DNA of 64,000 bases from Peromyscus leucopus (lineage: Eukaryota; Chordata; Mammalia; Rodentia; Cricetidae), in NCBI RefSeq assembly GCF_004664715.2, contig NC_051082.1:7347072-7411071 (forward strand), given 5' to 3'. Numbering within the stretch: the first letter of the stretch is position 1; each line of letters begins with the position of its first letter. Of the stretch, positions 32,031 to 44,300 are shown one piece after another. The translations under genes were made by a program, and so were the position numbers. Below the pieces are notes generated by a model that was not told the DNA's origin, did no database searches, and saw only the letters and a program-made list of their open reading frames with translations.

Positions 32031-32819
32031 TGCTCAACTTACATTGATTCTTAAGTCACTTCTAACGTGTTCCCTTTTCTAAAGGAGAAGCTTTGTGATA
32101 TATTTGTTGTCTTATTTTTTATTATTCGTCGCTATATTATGTGTTAGCTTAGTAATAAATAATGTTGTAGCACTGCAAAATTCATTCAGCGAAGGAGCTG
32201 TCACAGACAATTAAGAGCCCATCTCTTGGCCCGGTTCCAGGAGGTGCGTAGGGAGATGCTCTGATGAGGGTTTCGATGGTCCCCAGCCAGGGCTCAACCT
32301 TGGCCAACTGCCGAGGTGGCTTTTAGCGCTACGCCTTCGCGTATACCTGGACGGACGGACGCCTCCAGGCCAGGTGCTTAGGTCCTCCTTGTGGGATGGC
32401 TGGTGACTGGGTAGGACAGTGACAGGTGACTTGCCTGTGTCTCTGGGCGCAGTGGGCGCGGGAGCAGGTGGGCTGGCCTGCGGAGCCTGACTAGTTGCCC
32501 TCAGAAGAGTCCTACTTCGCTATGTTGCTGCGGGTAGGAGCTGATGTATGTGAGCTGTAGGAAGAGGGTAGTAGGGTGTTCTTTAAAACGTGTTTTATTT
32601 CTTTCTTTGCTGCTCAGGCCCGAGGACTCCAGCCTTCTCTCCACTTGCTTCCAAGATTTCTTCCTTTCAAAGTCAGTTTCCTCCTGTTGCTCATCTAAAA
32701 GTGTCTTCTCGGGTTTTGTATTAAACGCTCAAATGTGAGCCTCCGCAATGATCTATTGCCCTTCCTACCTGAAAACTCCTACACGCCCTTCAAAACCCAT
32801 ACACAGATAGAGATTTATG

Positions 32820-32820
32820 G

Positions 32821-32848
<28 letters not shown>
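32820..32848. repeat. (CA)n microsatellite
   Basis: An uninterrupted CA tract of about 29 bases. Confidence 0.95.
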
Positions 32849-32851
<3 letters not shown>

Positions 32852-33032
32852 CGGGTATGCTGTTTATTGGGAGCCAACAATACACAGTGTGCTGTTTGCG
32901 TCTTTCACAACACAACGCTCTTGAACGGGCTGACATTGCAGTCCAGAACTGTTTGATTCTAAACCCCGAGGTTTTACTCGCTGAGGTAAGAGATCTAACT
33001 TTGTGAGCTTTGGATTTCCACGTCTTTAAAGC

Positions 33033-33048
33033 GGGGGGGGGGGGGGGG
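33033..33048. repeat. G16 homopolymer
   Basis: Sixteen consecutive G. Confidence 0.95.
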
Positions 33049-33179
33049 CTGCAGGATTCCTACTGGAGGCTGAGGATGAAAGAAATAAGACGCCACGTGG
33101 ATAGCCCAGGTGGGAGAGGTGCTGTGAGTGACCCTGGGAAGCCGCTGCTCCGGGCTCACAGCCGAGCAGATGTTAATGC

Positions 33180-33245
33180 TGACTGATACTTATTGATTAC
33201 CTGCTCTGCACCAGCCCGCTGCAATTTAACCCGTATATTTGGATT
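33180..33245 (+). mobile_element. MIR-like fragment
   Basis: 'gatacttattgattacctgc' followed by 'tctgcaccagcccgctgcaa' matches the MIR 5' core loosely. Confidence 0.4.
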
Positions 33246-33514
33246 CGCACGCTGTCTCCTTGGCTGTATTTTATTCCGCTTCATTCCCGTCCGCGGTTTG
33301 TTCCTACACCTTGAGCTGTGAGGGTTCTGAGCTCACCAGGGCTCCATCTTCCTTCCTTGGGCCCCCTCCCACTGCAGGATGGCTCTCTGCAGTGTGCGAC
33401 CGGCCTCCCTCCGACACTGCTTATTTTCTCTCCATTGTCTGAAGCCCAAATCTGGCCTTCCTCTCCACAGGAAGTCTGGGTCTGCCTGCTTCCTCCGTGG
33501 GTAGCATTCAGCGA

Positions 33515-33546
33515 CCAGGCTGAAGATAAACCAGGCTGAAGATAAA
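33515..33546. repeat. 16-bp perfect tandem duplication
   Basis: The unit 'ccaggctgaagataaa' occurs twice without a gap (33515-33530, 33531-33546). Confidence 0.95.
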
Positions 33547-33719
33547 CAAAGCCGTGTTTAGAGGATGGGGCTGGGCATGAGGAAGCGAGGCAGAATGGGA
33601 ACCATTCAGCCTGGCCGGGGCAGGAGTCTAAGGAAGGGTGGCTTACAGGGCATTGTGGGTCGAGGGTGGTGAGATGGAGTCAACTAGTTCTGCACGATCT
33701 GGAGGAATGGATTTGAGCT

Positions 33720-34065
33720 CATCTTGAGGACATCTACACAAGCATAGCACCACTGTGTACTGGTGTTAAATGTGTGGTGTACTGGGCTCCACTAGGATAT
33801 TTCCACGTATGTGTATAATGTAATTCAATCAATTCGCTTCTTCTTGTGCCTCTCTCCCTTCCCCCTCCTCCCCTCCCACACTCCCAACGTTTTCTTCCCC
33901 TTGATTCCAACATATAAAACAAGAAAACACGCAATTCTCGTCTTTTTGAGTATGCCTTAGTTCACCTAACACTAAATTTCCATTTCTAGCCATTTCCTTG
34001 AAACCGAGTAATTTCATTCTTCACGGTGGAATAAACCTCTATTGTGAATGCAGACAATGTTTTCT
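33720..34065 (-). mobile_element. L1 LINE fragment
   Basis: 'gtctttttgagtatgcctta', 'ttcacctaacactaaatttc', 'gtaatttcattcttcacggt' and 'ggaataaacctctattgtg' are the complement of the end of rodent L1 ORF2. The fragment is truncated and non-coding. Confidence 0.6.
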
Positions 34066-34074
34066 TCGAAGATT

Positions 34075-34115
34075 ATATGCGTGTGTGTTTGTGCATGTAT
34101 GTTTATTTGTGCATT

Positions 34116-34152
<37 letters not shown>

Positions 34153-34296
34153 ATTTAAGTGCAGTATTCAAGGAAGCCAGAAGAGGGCGCTGGATGACCT
34201 TGGAGCTAGAGTTACATGAAGTTGTGAGCTGCCTATGTAGACCTTAGGAACCAAACAAGTAGACACTCTTAACCACAGAGCCATCTCTCCAGCCTT
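34075..34296 (-). mobile_element. B3-type SINE with (GT)n and CTCF-like motif
   Basis: A GT tract at 34119-34150 is followed by 'ggagctagagttacatgaag' and the head complement 'cacagagccatctctccagc'. 'ccagaagagggcgc' at 34177-34190 differs from the CTCF core consensus at one position. Confidence 0.8.
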
Positions 34297-34329
34297 GAGA
34301 TCACGTTCTCCTTGTTCACTCATTTGCTG

Positions 34330-34750
34330 AGGGGCACTTAGGTGACTCTATGACCTGGATGCTGGGGATAGTGACGTGAAAATGGGTCAGGCTCTGTCCT
34401 CAGTGATAACAGTCTGGCTGGAGTAGGCTGAAACCAAAGGGGCCGGTCCCCATGACACGCAGGGTCTAGCACAGAAGATGTGCTCAACGAGACCAGGACT
34501 CATTTCTTTGTCATTTGTCACCTGCTTGAGTCAAACGAGAATTGGGAAATCAGAAAGTCTTTGGAACAAGAAGACTTGTGTTCAAATCCCGGTTCTGCTG
34601 TTGACTGGTCATAAGACCTAAGTGAAGTTCTTCCCATTTCCCCAGCTCTAGTTTCTATCACATGTGTGAAAGTCACGTGCACTGACAGTTGATCTGTTTT
34701 ATCCCTGTCCTTGAGAGCTAAGGGACAGTGTACTCAGGAGCTCTGGTCAT
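34330..34750 (-). mobile_element. ancient L2/MIR fragments
   Basis: 34360-34425 ('gatgctggggatagtgacgt') resembles an L2 3' end. 34560-34720 ('gtgttcaaatcccggttctg', 'gttgactggtcataagacc') is a reverse-strand MIR. Confidence 0.5.
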
Positions 34751-34834
34751 GCAGTAATTCATAGAGATGTTAGTGTCTATCTCCTTCTCTTGAGTCAAGG
34801 GTTTGGCGTGTTTAGTAAGAGGCAATGGGGGATA

Positions 34835-37800
34835 GCTTCCCCGTGCGCGTTCGGTAGGTGTAGGTTTGGCAAATGGTGGTTCTTATGGCTTCTTTTGCTC
34901 ACAGGGCCGGTTGGCGTTTACTGATTGCTGATGGATTATGGATAGAATGTATGCATGGAACCGGCATGTTGTTAATAAGTCGGTCCAACATACGACATAC
35001 AATTGTACCGAGCTCGCAATAGAGCTATCGAGCACAGCACATCCGAGTGTGAGTGGTGGAGACATGTTGTTTCTAGAGTGGATTAGTGATAGTTGTCGGC
35101 GCGAGTTGATATGGTATACGATGGACGGATCGGTTCTTGATGGCGATGTCGGTAGCTGCGTGCGTTGTAGGTGGTGAAGACTAGAGTGTTGAAGAGCGGG
35201 TGGTAGTCGGTAGGGTGGTTTACTAGTAGTCATAGAGCTGCAGAGGGTACGGTAGAACAGTGAGGGCGTACAGCTGACTAGGGAGTTGAGCGTGCGTAGC
35301 CTCGTTTCGGTGGCGTTCGAGAGAATCATAGGTGAGCGGAGGAGGATAGATGGGATGCCGGTCAGTACGTGTCGATGGGTCTATGAGTGATTGGGATCTG
35401 CGGGAGAGCGTGGAATGGCTGAGTCCAAAGTGTCGTGAATTTTTTGTTGGCCTGAGAAGTCCTAAATTTGCTCTGGCTATTTACTCATGAGCAGTGGTGG
35501 AAGTATTTGTATGTAGTCGCAGTTGCGGCGCTGGTGCCCTTGATGGTGAGTTACTGCGCAGGAAACAAGTGTGATATACGTGGTTCGTATTTTGCGTATT
35601 GGTCGGCAAGAAAACATGGGCCGTTCCCACTGCTGAGCATGGTTGGCAATAGAATCACTGGTCATGATATGTTAGTGTTGAGTTTTGGTTTATTTTATGG
35701 GTAGCAGTATGCCACATCCACGGCGAGCACATTCTGAAAGACTCGACAATCGAGGCTTGTTAATCTTGGGAAAATGCAAGTAACTACTATAAAAGTAGGA
35801 GGTTAGGCAGAGTTATATTGCTAGGCTTTCGGGTCGGGCTGCGGTAGCGAGAGCTACACGACATGGCGGTGAGGTCGTGTGTTGCGGTTGAATGGTAGTG
35901 GCGTGCGCCTTCGTTCGTCTGATGAACACGTCTGTTAGACGGAATCGTGTCTCTGAAGTCGTGTACATTAAGGTTAGATTGCGGGGAAGTTCGCTGGCAC
36001 ACTATGGCGGTACACTTTGCAAACACACTACGATCAGACTATCGCATGCACACACACGATTCTGAACAGATTGATTCAAAAGTGCTGCGGCCGGGGGATT
36101 TGGTGCAGTGGTTCAGTAGTAGTTGGCGCAAATGAAAGAAAGAATGAGTCAGTCAGTCATACTCCGTAGTACATATCTAAGCCACGCGGATTGGTGATTC
36201 GATTAGTATTGCCATAATGCACCAGCAGCGGTCAGACTGGAGATCGAGACACTACTATCTCACAATCTCACAGGCGACGACCTATGCATATGCCAGCGGC
36301 ATATGCGACTACATGAATTCAAGCATCTCGCAATGAGTTATAGCATCTACTACCAGGTGGGGCTATAGAGTCATGATTGCCTATACATCTGATCAACCAT
36401 TCGTTCTAGGTATACACACTACGGGGAGCCAACTTGACAGGCTGTCTCAATCTGACGACATTACTCACGCGTATAAGCGAGTGTTATCATTCTTACTAGA
36501 CTATCACTACGAGCGATGAAGCTACGACTCTGAGTATAATTTAGTGGTTGGAGGCGATTTTTACACAACACATCAGAGTGAGCGGAGTACTAAAGAATGA
36601 ACGAGCTATATTGTACAGTACTGAGTATAAATTTCCAAGTTGTGGATGGAAGCTGGTCCTCTGGTTAGAGGGTCTATGCAGTAATGCAGCACAGATAGTC
36701 TCGTAGCTGTGAGTGGGTGGGCGTCGGCAATCAGTCGATCCTGTTAGGTGAATAGACTCCGAGATACAGAACTATGGAGGCGCCGCAGAGGTGCGCATGA
36801 GTCTGGCGAGTGATGGTGCTGTCTGCTGCATGTCTTTGCGTTTAGAGGGGACCAGTAGCTCTGAGGGTTTGTCGCCACTGACTAGAGTGATGTTGTCTTT
36901 CCATCTGGACCTTATTACATGCACCTGAGAAGACTCTGTATTTCATTAGTCGAGACAGCAGAAGAAAAAGAAGAAGTGACAGAGAGAACCGAAGGGAAAA
37001 AGAAACAAGATGATTATAGTAAAGAGGAAGCAGACTTAGTATCGCGTGAACGTATGTTGCGAGATATTGGTCTGGAGTGATGTTCTTCAAGTCTGTGTTA
37101 CCAAGATTCGTGTTTGTGCCCTGAGTCACTGGCGTCCTGATTCATGTGAATATTGAGTGTACCAGAGGAGGAGCTGTTAGAAGAAGAAGGCAAAGAGTCT
37201 AGTGTTGCTCGCTGGATGAACGTTGCGATTGGAGTGAGTTGCGAAGACTGCTTCGGCAAGGATCGTGTGGATATCATCTCGTATCACACGGACGACACAC
37301 TGGTTGATTATCTCGAGACGAGAGGCTGAGATGACATGACAATAGGATGACAAGCCGTGACCTCTCCACTCTGTTGGTTTGCTTAGTATCCTAGGCAATC
37401 TGACTACCTCAGACTATAGCGTTTCTTCTCACTGACGCTCAATTGCTCGAGCACATGGATCGAGCTCAGGTCAACCGCCATGGATTTTCATGCTGAATTC
37501 ACGGGCAAGTCTATTCTCTAGCTGTTTACGTGGGAAGCGCCCTCCACGTTCATCAGCAACTGTGTAGCCAGTATTGGACTTCTCTCGCTCACCTGTTGCT
37601 CATGAGCAGCCAGCCAATGCAAGACCTACGTTTGCGTTTTAGAGATTCAAAACACGTGTCTCAAGAGCAGAAATTCGTGTTACGTATGTGGAGACAACTG
37701 AATATGAGAGACTCCGGACGGAGCTAGCTGTGGCCGGTGTGCTGTGTGAAAGTGTCGAACGATCGTTCCCCAAAAAGTATTTGGTGACTAACTCTTACAT

Positions 37801-38984
37801 CAATGTAGCCTTCGTTCAGGTGGATCAGAGAACAGATAAAATGCCTAGACCCAAGTGTGTATCTTAACTAGAGTTCAGTCTCACTAGTGGTATGATCCGC
37901 GGACACCGCCTTTATATTCTGATTTCAAAATCTTCCAGAGGCAGAGATTCCCTTCCTTGGCCAATATCTGAGCTGAGCTGAGCTTGTCTAATTATCGTAC
38001 TGAGTGGGATCAGGGGAGCCCATTGACCAGTTTTCGACGTCAGCTTCACAGATTTTGGAAACAGCCGCACAGCTGAACTCAACGCTGAGTTAATCCTCAA
38101 GGGAGAAAGTTCATCTTTGAGCAGGATAGCAGACAGGCGCTCTCCAGCTATAATAGGGTCGTGTAGAGCAGCACGAGGTGTCGTGAAAACGAAGAGCAGT
38201 GAAACTTTTCTAGCTGAATAAAGGGCGTCTTGGTGAGTCAATAGGCGTAACTATGTGCGATCAACAGTGTACTTAAGGGATCGTGAGTGCTATGACCTTG
38301 TTTCTGGTGCCTGTTATATTCTTGCAAGATGTCTCTGGAACTGAGTAGGGACATACAAGGGCTTCACACAAGTCTGGATGCGTGGAATAGCTCGAGTGGA
38401 TACACATCTCGTAGGCTCAGACGTTGTGCGATTCAGACCATGCGCAGAGGTACCCGCATCGTGTGGCTTCGCCGTCTTGCTTGAGCGTGATCTGTTCTTG
38501 CAAAGTACGCTTTCACGCACTCTCAATAGAATGTATGGCAAAGCTCATAGCAACTCACCCATTCGGATACTCTACCGTTAACACTACACAGCAGTGCATG
38601 TCTTAAGCGAAATACATGTGCCTACAAAGGGAGTTACCTAGTGGGGGAACCGATGGACGAAACAACAAGCCGCAATGAGTATACATTCCTTCGAATAAGC
38701 GATTCGAGTGACGTGTCTGTCTGAAGTCATATTCTAGCGGGAAGGTATTACTAAGAGTATCTATGTTCGCAACACTCACGGGAAGAGCGTAGAGAAGACC
38801 AGGAAGAGCACAACGACACTTACGCTAGGGAGCTATTTCGAGAAATATTCTGGGGCATAAGGTATCAGGATTGTGGTAATCAACTATATGCCATAAGCGT
38901 GACTGCTCAGGATGATACTAAAGGCCATATCAGATACAGTACAGGAAGAGCTAGGTAGCGGTGCGTGTTTTCTAGGTGAGTCGC
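34835..38984. other. anomalous sequence (part 2 of block)
   Basis: 4.1 kb with no recognisable repeat, microsatellite or gene. Base use on the + strand shifts: 35101-35160 has 23 G against 9 C, while 36241-36300 has 12 G against 19 C. Short local repeats occur ('gtcagtcagtcat' near 36149, 'gagctgagctgagctt' near 37972). 37910-38230 looks closer to normal DNA. Low base accuracy is the most likely explanation. Confidence 0.7.
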
Positions 38985-39350
38985 TTTTTTAAAATATGGA
39001 TGCTAATACACAGCTCTGAAGACAAGCCATGCTGTCGGGCTGCGTGGTGATGGTTGGTTTTATGACCGTGGTACCCTTGTGGCCATCCAGAAAGAATGTT
39101 TCCAGCCTGCTGCATAATCAGGTTTTTCCTGGGGCCGTAGAGTGTACGTTGAGCTTGTTGGCAAGCCAACATTGGAGTTGTTGACTCCGGGTCTTCTCAC
39201 CTCCCAGTTCCTAAGCCAGGGATCTTTGGTCTAGCCATATTTCCTAAAGCCCACACTTCCTTTTGGGAGTGGCAAATCTTTGCTTCCTAGAATTCTTTTT
39301 TGCTAATCTTAATTTTTTTTGTTTATTTATTTCATTAACCTCTACCAAAG
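38985..39350. other. short island of normal-looking sequence
   Basis: Words such as 'gaatgtttccagcctgctgc' and 'cccacacttccttttgggag', and T-runs of 6-8 bases, read like ordinary mammalian DNA. No repeat family is identified. Confidence 0.45.
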
Positions 39351-40171
39351 TAGTACGGTTGAGAGTCACCATTATTAAGGATGGTAGGGTCTAAGACATT
39401 AGTATTTGTGGGTGTGTGTTGTGTCTAAGCAATAGGTAGGAGTGAGGCCGCATGTTGGCTTGGGGAAAAGTGACAGTTGAGATGAAATGCTCCAAACGTT
39501 ACTACAAAGTTATCGTGTGTACTATAAAAAACTAATGGACGTTGGTGGGATGATTTTGAGTTCATTGAGATAGGCTACAGGATTTCACGCGTGTACATAA
39601 GTGATGTGTGGTTGGTAGCTCCGGCGCGCGATATTGTCAATTTTCGCCAACTCTGAGACGTTAGGAGTAGTATCACATATCAGAATATTTCACGACTTGA
39701 TTGTGCAGTCACAGCTTAGATTTTCTGGAGTGCGCCTCTGCTTTGTTTGATCGTTGCCGAAGAAGGTGGCCATCGCTTGTACCCATACTCCAAGGTTTTG
39801 GAAGAGATATGAGTTAGAGCGTGTGGATCGGGTAGCTTGTATGACGATCGATATTGCTTGTTGTCCCGGTCAGGCTGGCAGGGTATGCTCTGACTAAGCA
39901 AAGCGTTAATTAACAGTATATGCTGGAGTGACTAGGGTATAATCGCAGCAATAGAGACTAATGTTTGTAATTGGTCCTTGATAGTCACTATAAAGGTGGC
40001 TGAGGTCAAGGTCCTCCAGAGATGAGCGATTGGTGTTCTCTGTTCCTTTGGTCTAAGGACTCTCAATTCTATTTCAGGTGTGCATACGCGCGCGTGCTCG
40101 TATTTCTTTCTGTTGGCATCCGATTCGGTCCATGGTCTTCCGTTGCTATCTGTTTGTCACATTTCTTTTGT

Positions 40172-40390
40172 CTTTTTTTTTTTTTTAAGATTTATATTTG
40201 TTTATTATGTATACATACATCCTCTCCATGCCGTGACGCCTCGCCATTGCAGAAGAGGGCACCAGATGCTCATAATAGGACGGCTTGTTGAGCTCAACAT
40301 CACCATGGTGGTTGCTGAAATTGAGAGCTCAGCGACTGTCTGGAAGGAGCAGTGTCAGTGTTTTTAACGCCTGAGCATCACTCTGGCCCC
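40172..40390 (-). mobile_element. B2 SINE with many substitutions and indels
   Basis: Order is that of reverse-strand B2: T14 run, 'tttatatttgtttattatgt', 'gcagaagagggcaccagatg', 'accatggtggttgctg' and 'ctctggcccc'. Against the clean copy at 59582-59759 the head half is scrambled by frequent single-base insertions and changes, yet the order is kept from end to end. Confidence 0.8.
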
Positions 40391-41239
40391 GCTGTGTCCA
40401 CATTCGTCCTAAATGACACTGGTTATAGACGGTTAGTGTCACTACGCTTTTATTAATCGATTTTATATTAATCTTACTGGTAATGCTAATAATAGAGGGC
40501 CTGCTTTCACAAGGAGGGTCATAGTCCTGAGTACACAGTAAGGAGATTAGGGAGCTTTTGAGTAAGGTCTATTGAGGACTGAATTTCATATTTGCAGCTT
40601 AGACAAAACTAAGAGTGCAAAGATTTCAAACTAAACACATAGAGTTTAGTATGAGAACGAGGCCCTATTGAGGGCAGAGCGTAGTTGCATTCAAGAATTA
40701 TCAGCTTATCGTGACACAGGTTTAAACATTGAAGCTCATACATTCGCAGTAATTTTGCCGGAATTGCAATAGACGGCGGTCTTTGTGTTTTCCTGTCATG
40801 ATGTTTAACAGAGCAGGCTCCGTTCGTTAGCTTTGCTGTGCGCTTTGTGGTTGGGTTCACCAAGCGGCGATCTTGGTGATATCACCGCTCGCGGATGACT
40901 GGGCTGTTGGAGGAGAGCATATCCCGTCTTAGTTGACGCTGGCGAGATGCTGATAGTACACGATAGGACCTTGAGGAGGTGTGTCTTATTTGTAGGATGT
41001 AGGAGCGTGAGTAGTCGGGCTCGTCGCGCCGAGTATATGTTAAGAGGAAGAAAATTGGTCAGGATATCTTCGGCAAATGGTTGCGAAGGGTACGCGGGTG
41101 TGCTAGGTGTCACACGGCCATTTAAGATCCAGCCTCAGGACCGTCTACCTATTATAGAGAGCATGGTTCGGCGTTTGGATCTCTGTTGAGTTTGGCAAGG
41201 GCGCTAGCCAGCCTCGGATCATAGAGACAATATGTAAGG

Positions 41240-41335
41240 TCTAGGTGGTCCAGGGAGAAAGCGCGTCAAATGTTGGTCTACACGACGAAGAGAAACCCTG
41301 TCTGCTTGAGAAAGAGACCGAAAATAAGATGAGTG
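41240..41335 (+). mobile_element. damaged B1 SINE fragment
   Basis: 'ggtggtccagggagaaagcg', 'tgttggtctacacgacgaag' and 'agaaaccctgtctgcttgag' follow B1 order (right half and tail) with indels. An A/G-rich tail follows to about 41425. Confidence 0.6.
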
Positions 41336-44300
41336 ATAATGCACATGAAGAAGAAAGAAGAAGAGAAGGAAGGTATAGGAAGGAAGGAAAGGGAAGAATG
41401 GAAGAAGGGAGAAGGAGAATAGCTTGTCAGGCATGACCCAGGAACGTAAGTGAGTGATGGCCCATCCCCTCTCCTTCCTGCTAGTTAGTATAGCCCCTGT
41501 TCACCGGCGTCTGGAGCACCCCGCAGACTGCCTACGTGTACTTTTTCCAGTTTCGTCACTCGTCTTCCCCTGCTGGTAACTTCCTGGACAGCCCTCAGAT
41601 TGAAAGGCCACATCAGTTCACACTCCTCTCTCATGTTATGAGCAGATCCCAGGCTGTTCTATGGGTCAACGAGGAAGCGAGTGCACGCAAGAGACACGCT
41701 TGTGAGTGCGAGAGCCACCCGTCATCAAACCTGCAGGCCCGACCGAGCCGTGGCCCTGATGATAGGCTTCCTGCCCAAAGCGCGATCTCACCTGTGAGGA
41801 TCCGAGAGCCATCTAATGATCAAGCAAAGTGCGCACCTTTTGCGCAATCTCCTATTGAGAAGCTCATAAGAGTCTCACGACTGAGATATTCTGGAATGGT
41901 GAGTGTCTCCATGCAGCTACCCTTGAACATTTCGATGAGACACAACACATTTATTCGAGATTGTTTGAGACAACATATCTCTAAGACAGTTGGAACGACT
42001 CACTCTTAGTACCAGATGTATACAGAGTCGATCAGTTAATAAACTATTTGTTTGCTAACCACAAGTAACACAGTGGTGCCTATGGCTATGTGTGTTATTT
42101 ATTTATTATATTGTTATATACTTTTTTTCCTATGAGTAAGTGAGTTCTCAGAGAGTGCACTCTGACGCAGGTAGTTGGCGTGTGCTGCTGAGTATTATGG
42201 TTAGGTAGGTTGACTCCATTCTCACCCATAGCGAACTCGAACATTCAGCAAGGGCCTAGTCCCTAAGAGCTGAGCTCTCCGATATCTACTATAGACATCT
42301 GTGAGTGACTCGCCGCCCCTACGTGGTCGTGCGCAATAGAGGGTTTGCGATCTCTTTGCGTCGGCTTCACTCTCAATAGGCGTAGTCCCACTACTCACCC
42401 GAGCACACAGCATCAGCGCTTTATTAGTTTCGTTTACTATCTATGCTTCTCAAGTGTTAGAGTCTATAGAATACATGAACTTGGGAAGTCGCTCATGGAG
42501 AATCTCTGGTCGTGAGCCAACATGGCTAGGATACGCTCTTCCTCTCACTCATTGCCAAGAAGGAAAACTGCTGATGCAGGACGGCGAAATTACAATAATA
42601 TTATACTTTTTTTGGGAGTAGAAAGTTAGGAGATCATACGGATATAGTTTGTGCATGTGAAGTACGACTGAGAAGACGCAAGCTGGCGATTAGGAGTCCT
42701 GAGGTATGAGGAGAATCGTGCAAGACTCTGACTTAGAGAGCCACGATTAGAGACATTTGCCGTGTTGAGACTAAGAGTAGCAATGAGATTGTTGTGGCGT
42801 CGGGGTCCCAAGGGACATTTGGAATGAAGGCTGGTATTATGAAAAGGAGGCCTAATAGTCATTCATCTTGGTGCAGCTGCTAGAGACCCTCTTCGATGAC
42901 TAGCTCACCAGAGTCGGTGTATGGGGAAGAATTAGAACTATTATAACTCAGGCCTGTACTGGCACCTACACTAACTATGAGACGAATATGCTTACAAGGC
43001 CACGCGCAGTTGGCGTGAAAATCCTGTCTGGTGTGTGTTTAACAGTAGAGAGAGTGTCAGCGTGAGACGAGATATGTGCTCCAATATGTGACGTTACTGG
43101 CAGTAAATTGATCTATGCGGCGAGACTGAGGTGGCAGAAGAGAGGACGATGGTATAAATACGTTTAGGTTTTCTCCCAATTGAGTGATGCTCTGGGGTAG
43201 CTGGGACATTGATGTGATGTTGGGGCCGCTTAGCATAGCAGATGACATGAGGACCATGCTGGCTTGCGAGTATATGGGCTAATGGTGTTTGACAAGAGCT
43301 GTGCACCAAATGAATCCCGACGAGGTCTGTCTGACGGTAGTGGATGATTTCGTGACTGTAGTGGATGATTCTGGAATCAGGCGATACTAGTGTCAGAGCT
43401 CCCTTCACCGTGCACTACACGGACGCTGCTCGTCGTTCCTCGCATAGCGTGTGCGGGCTAATTCAACTTACCGGGTGAGGTGCGTGTTCCTTGCTTAATA
43501 TATGCGCAAGTCTAGTGCGCAAGTGACGCGTAGCCTAGGACTCCTTTACACTGTGAGAGTGAGGTAAGCAACAAAACGTGAAAACACTAACCTCTCTCTT
43601 CCTGTCTCTGTCGCCCATTTACCACTTTCCAACCTCACCGCTACCCACCCCACGTCTCATCTAAATGAGAATGAGGCAGGGGAAGGATCCTTCCCGTTTA
43701 TTAGACACACCACAGGAGGTATCTTAAGAGGCTGTGCGCTGCTTAAGTATCTACTGTCCTTTGAACTTTGCTCACTATACTAAAGAGTCAGAGACAAGGT
43801 GCCAAGAGGCAGAGTTATTTAGATACGCTTGAATAGTTTAATAACTATTTTGTGTCGAGAGAACAGCCACTCTAGAAGAGCAAACAACTACCATTCAGCC
43901 ACGTTTCATTGCGTAGTGCATTTGTTTGTGTGTGAGTTATTATACGCACAAGAGTCTATAAACGCTCGCAGTCTAACCGCATTAGTCTTGAGTCTTCGAG
44001 CTGCTAAGGCTGTCCCACTCACGAGGGTTTCACACATAGAGTCCTAGGCTTAAATGAGAGAACGAAAATCCGAAGCTTCCAGGAGTCTAGTGACTTCAAA
44101 TAATGATTTGGAGTGCGATTCATGTTTCTCATCAATTTTATATATATACATAATATTATATCAATGTTGCCAGTATGGCTTTAGTAATAACACGCTATAT
44201 GAAGGTTAGAAATTCGCGCGATGAATACGGGTGCGTGATCGCATGCTATGCGAGTATGCATAATTAATATCACAATAGTGAGCAGATAAAGTTCCACGTG

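Larger units (their letters stand above)
32031..34830. other. island of normal rodent sequence inside the anomalous block
   Basis: From about 32031, and clearly from 32575, the sequence reads like the flanks again: a (CA)n tract at 32820-32848, a G16 run at 33033-33048, an L1 fragment, a B3 SINE and MIR-like pieces. 32230-32570 is intermediate. The anomaly resumes sharply near 34835. Confidence 0.65.
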
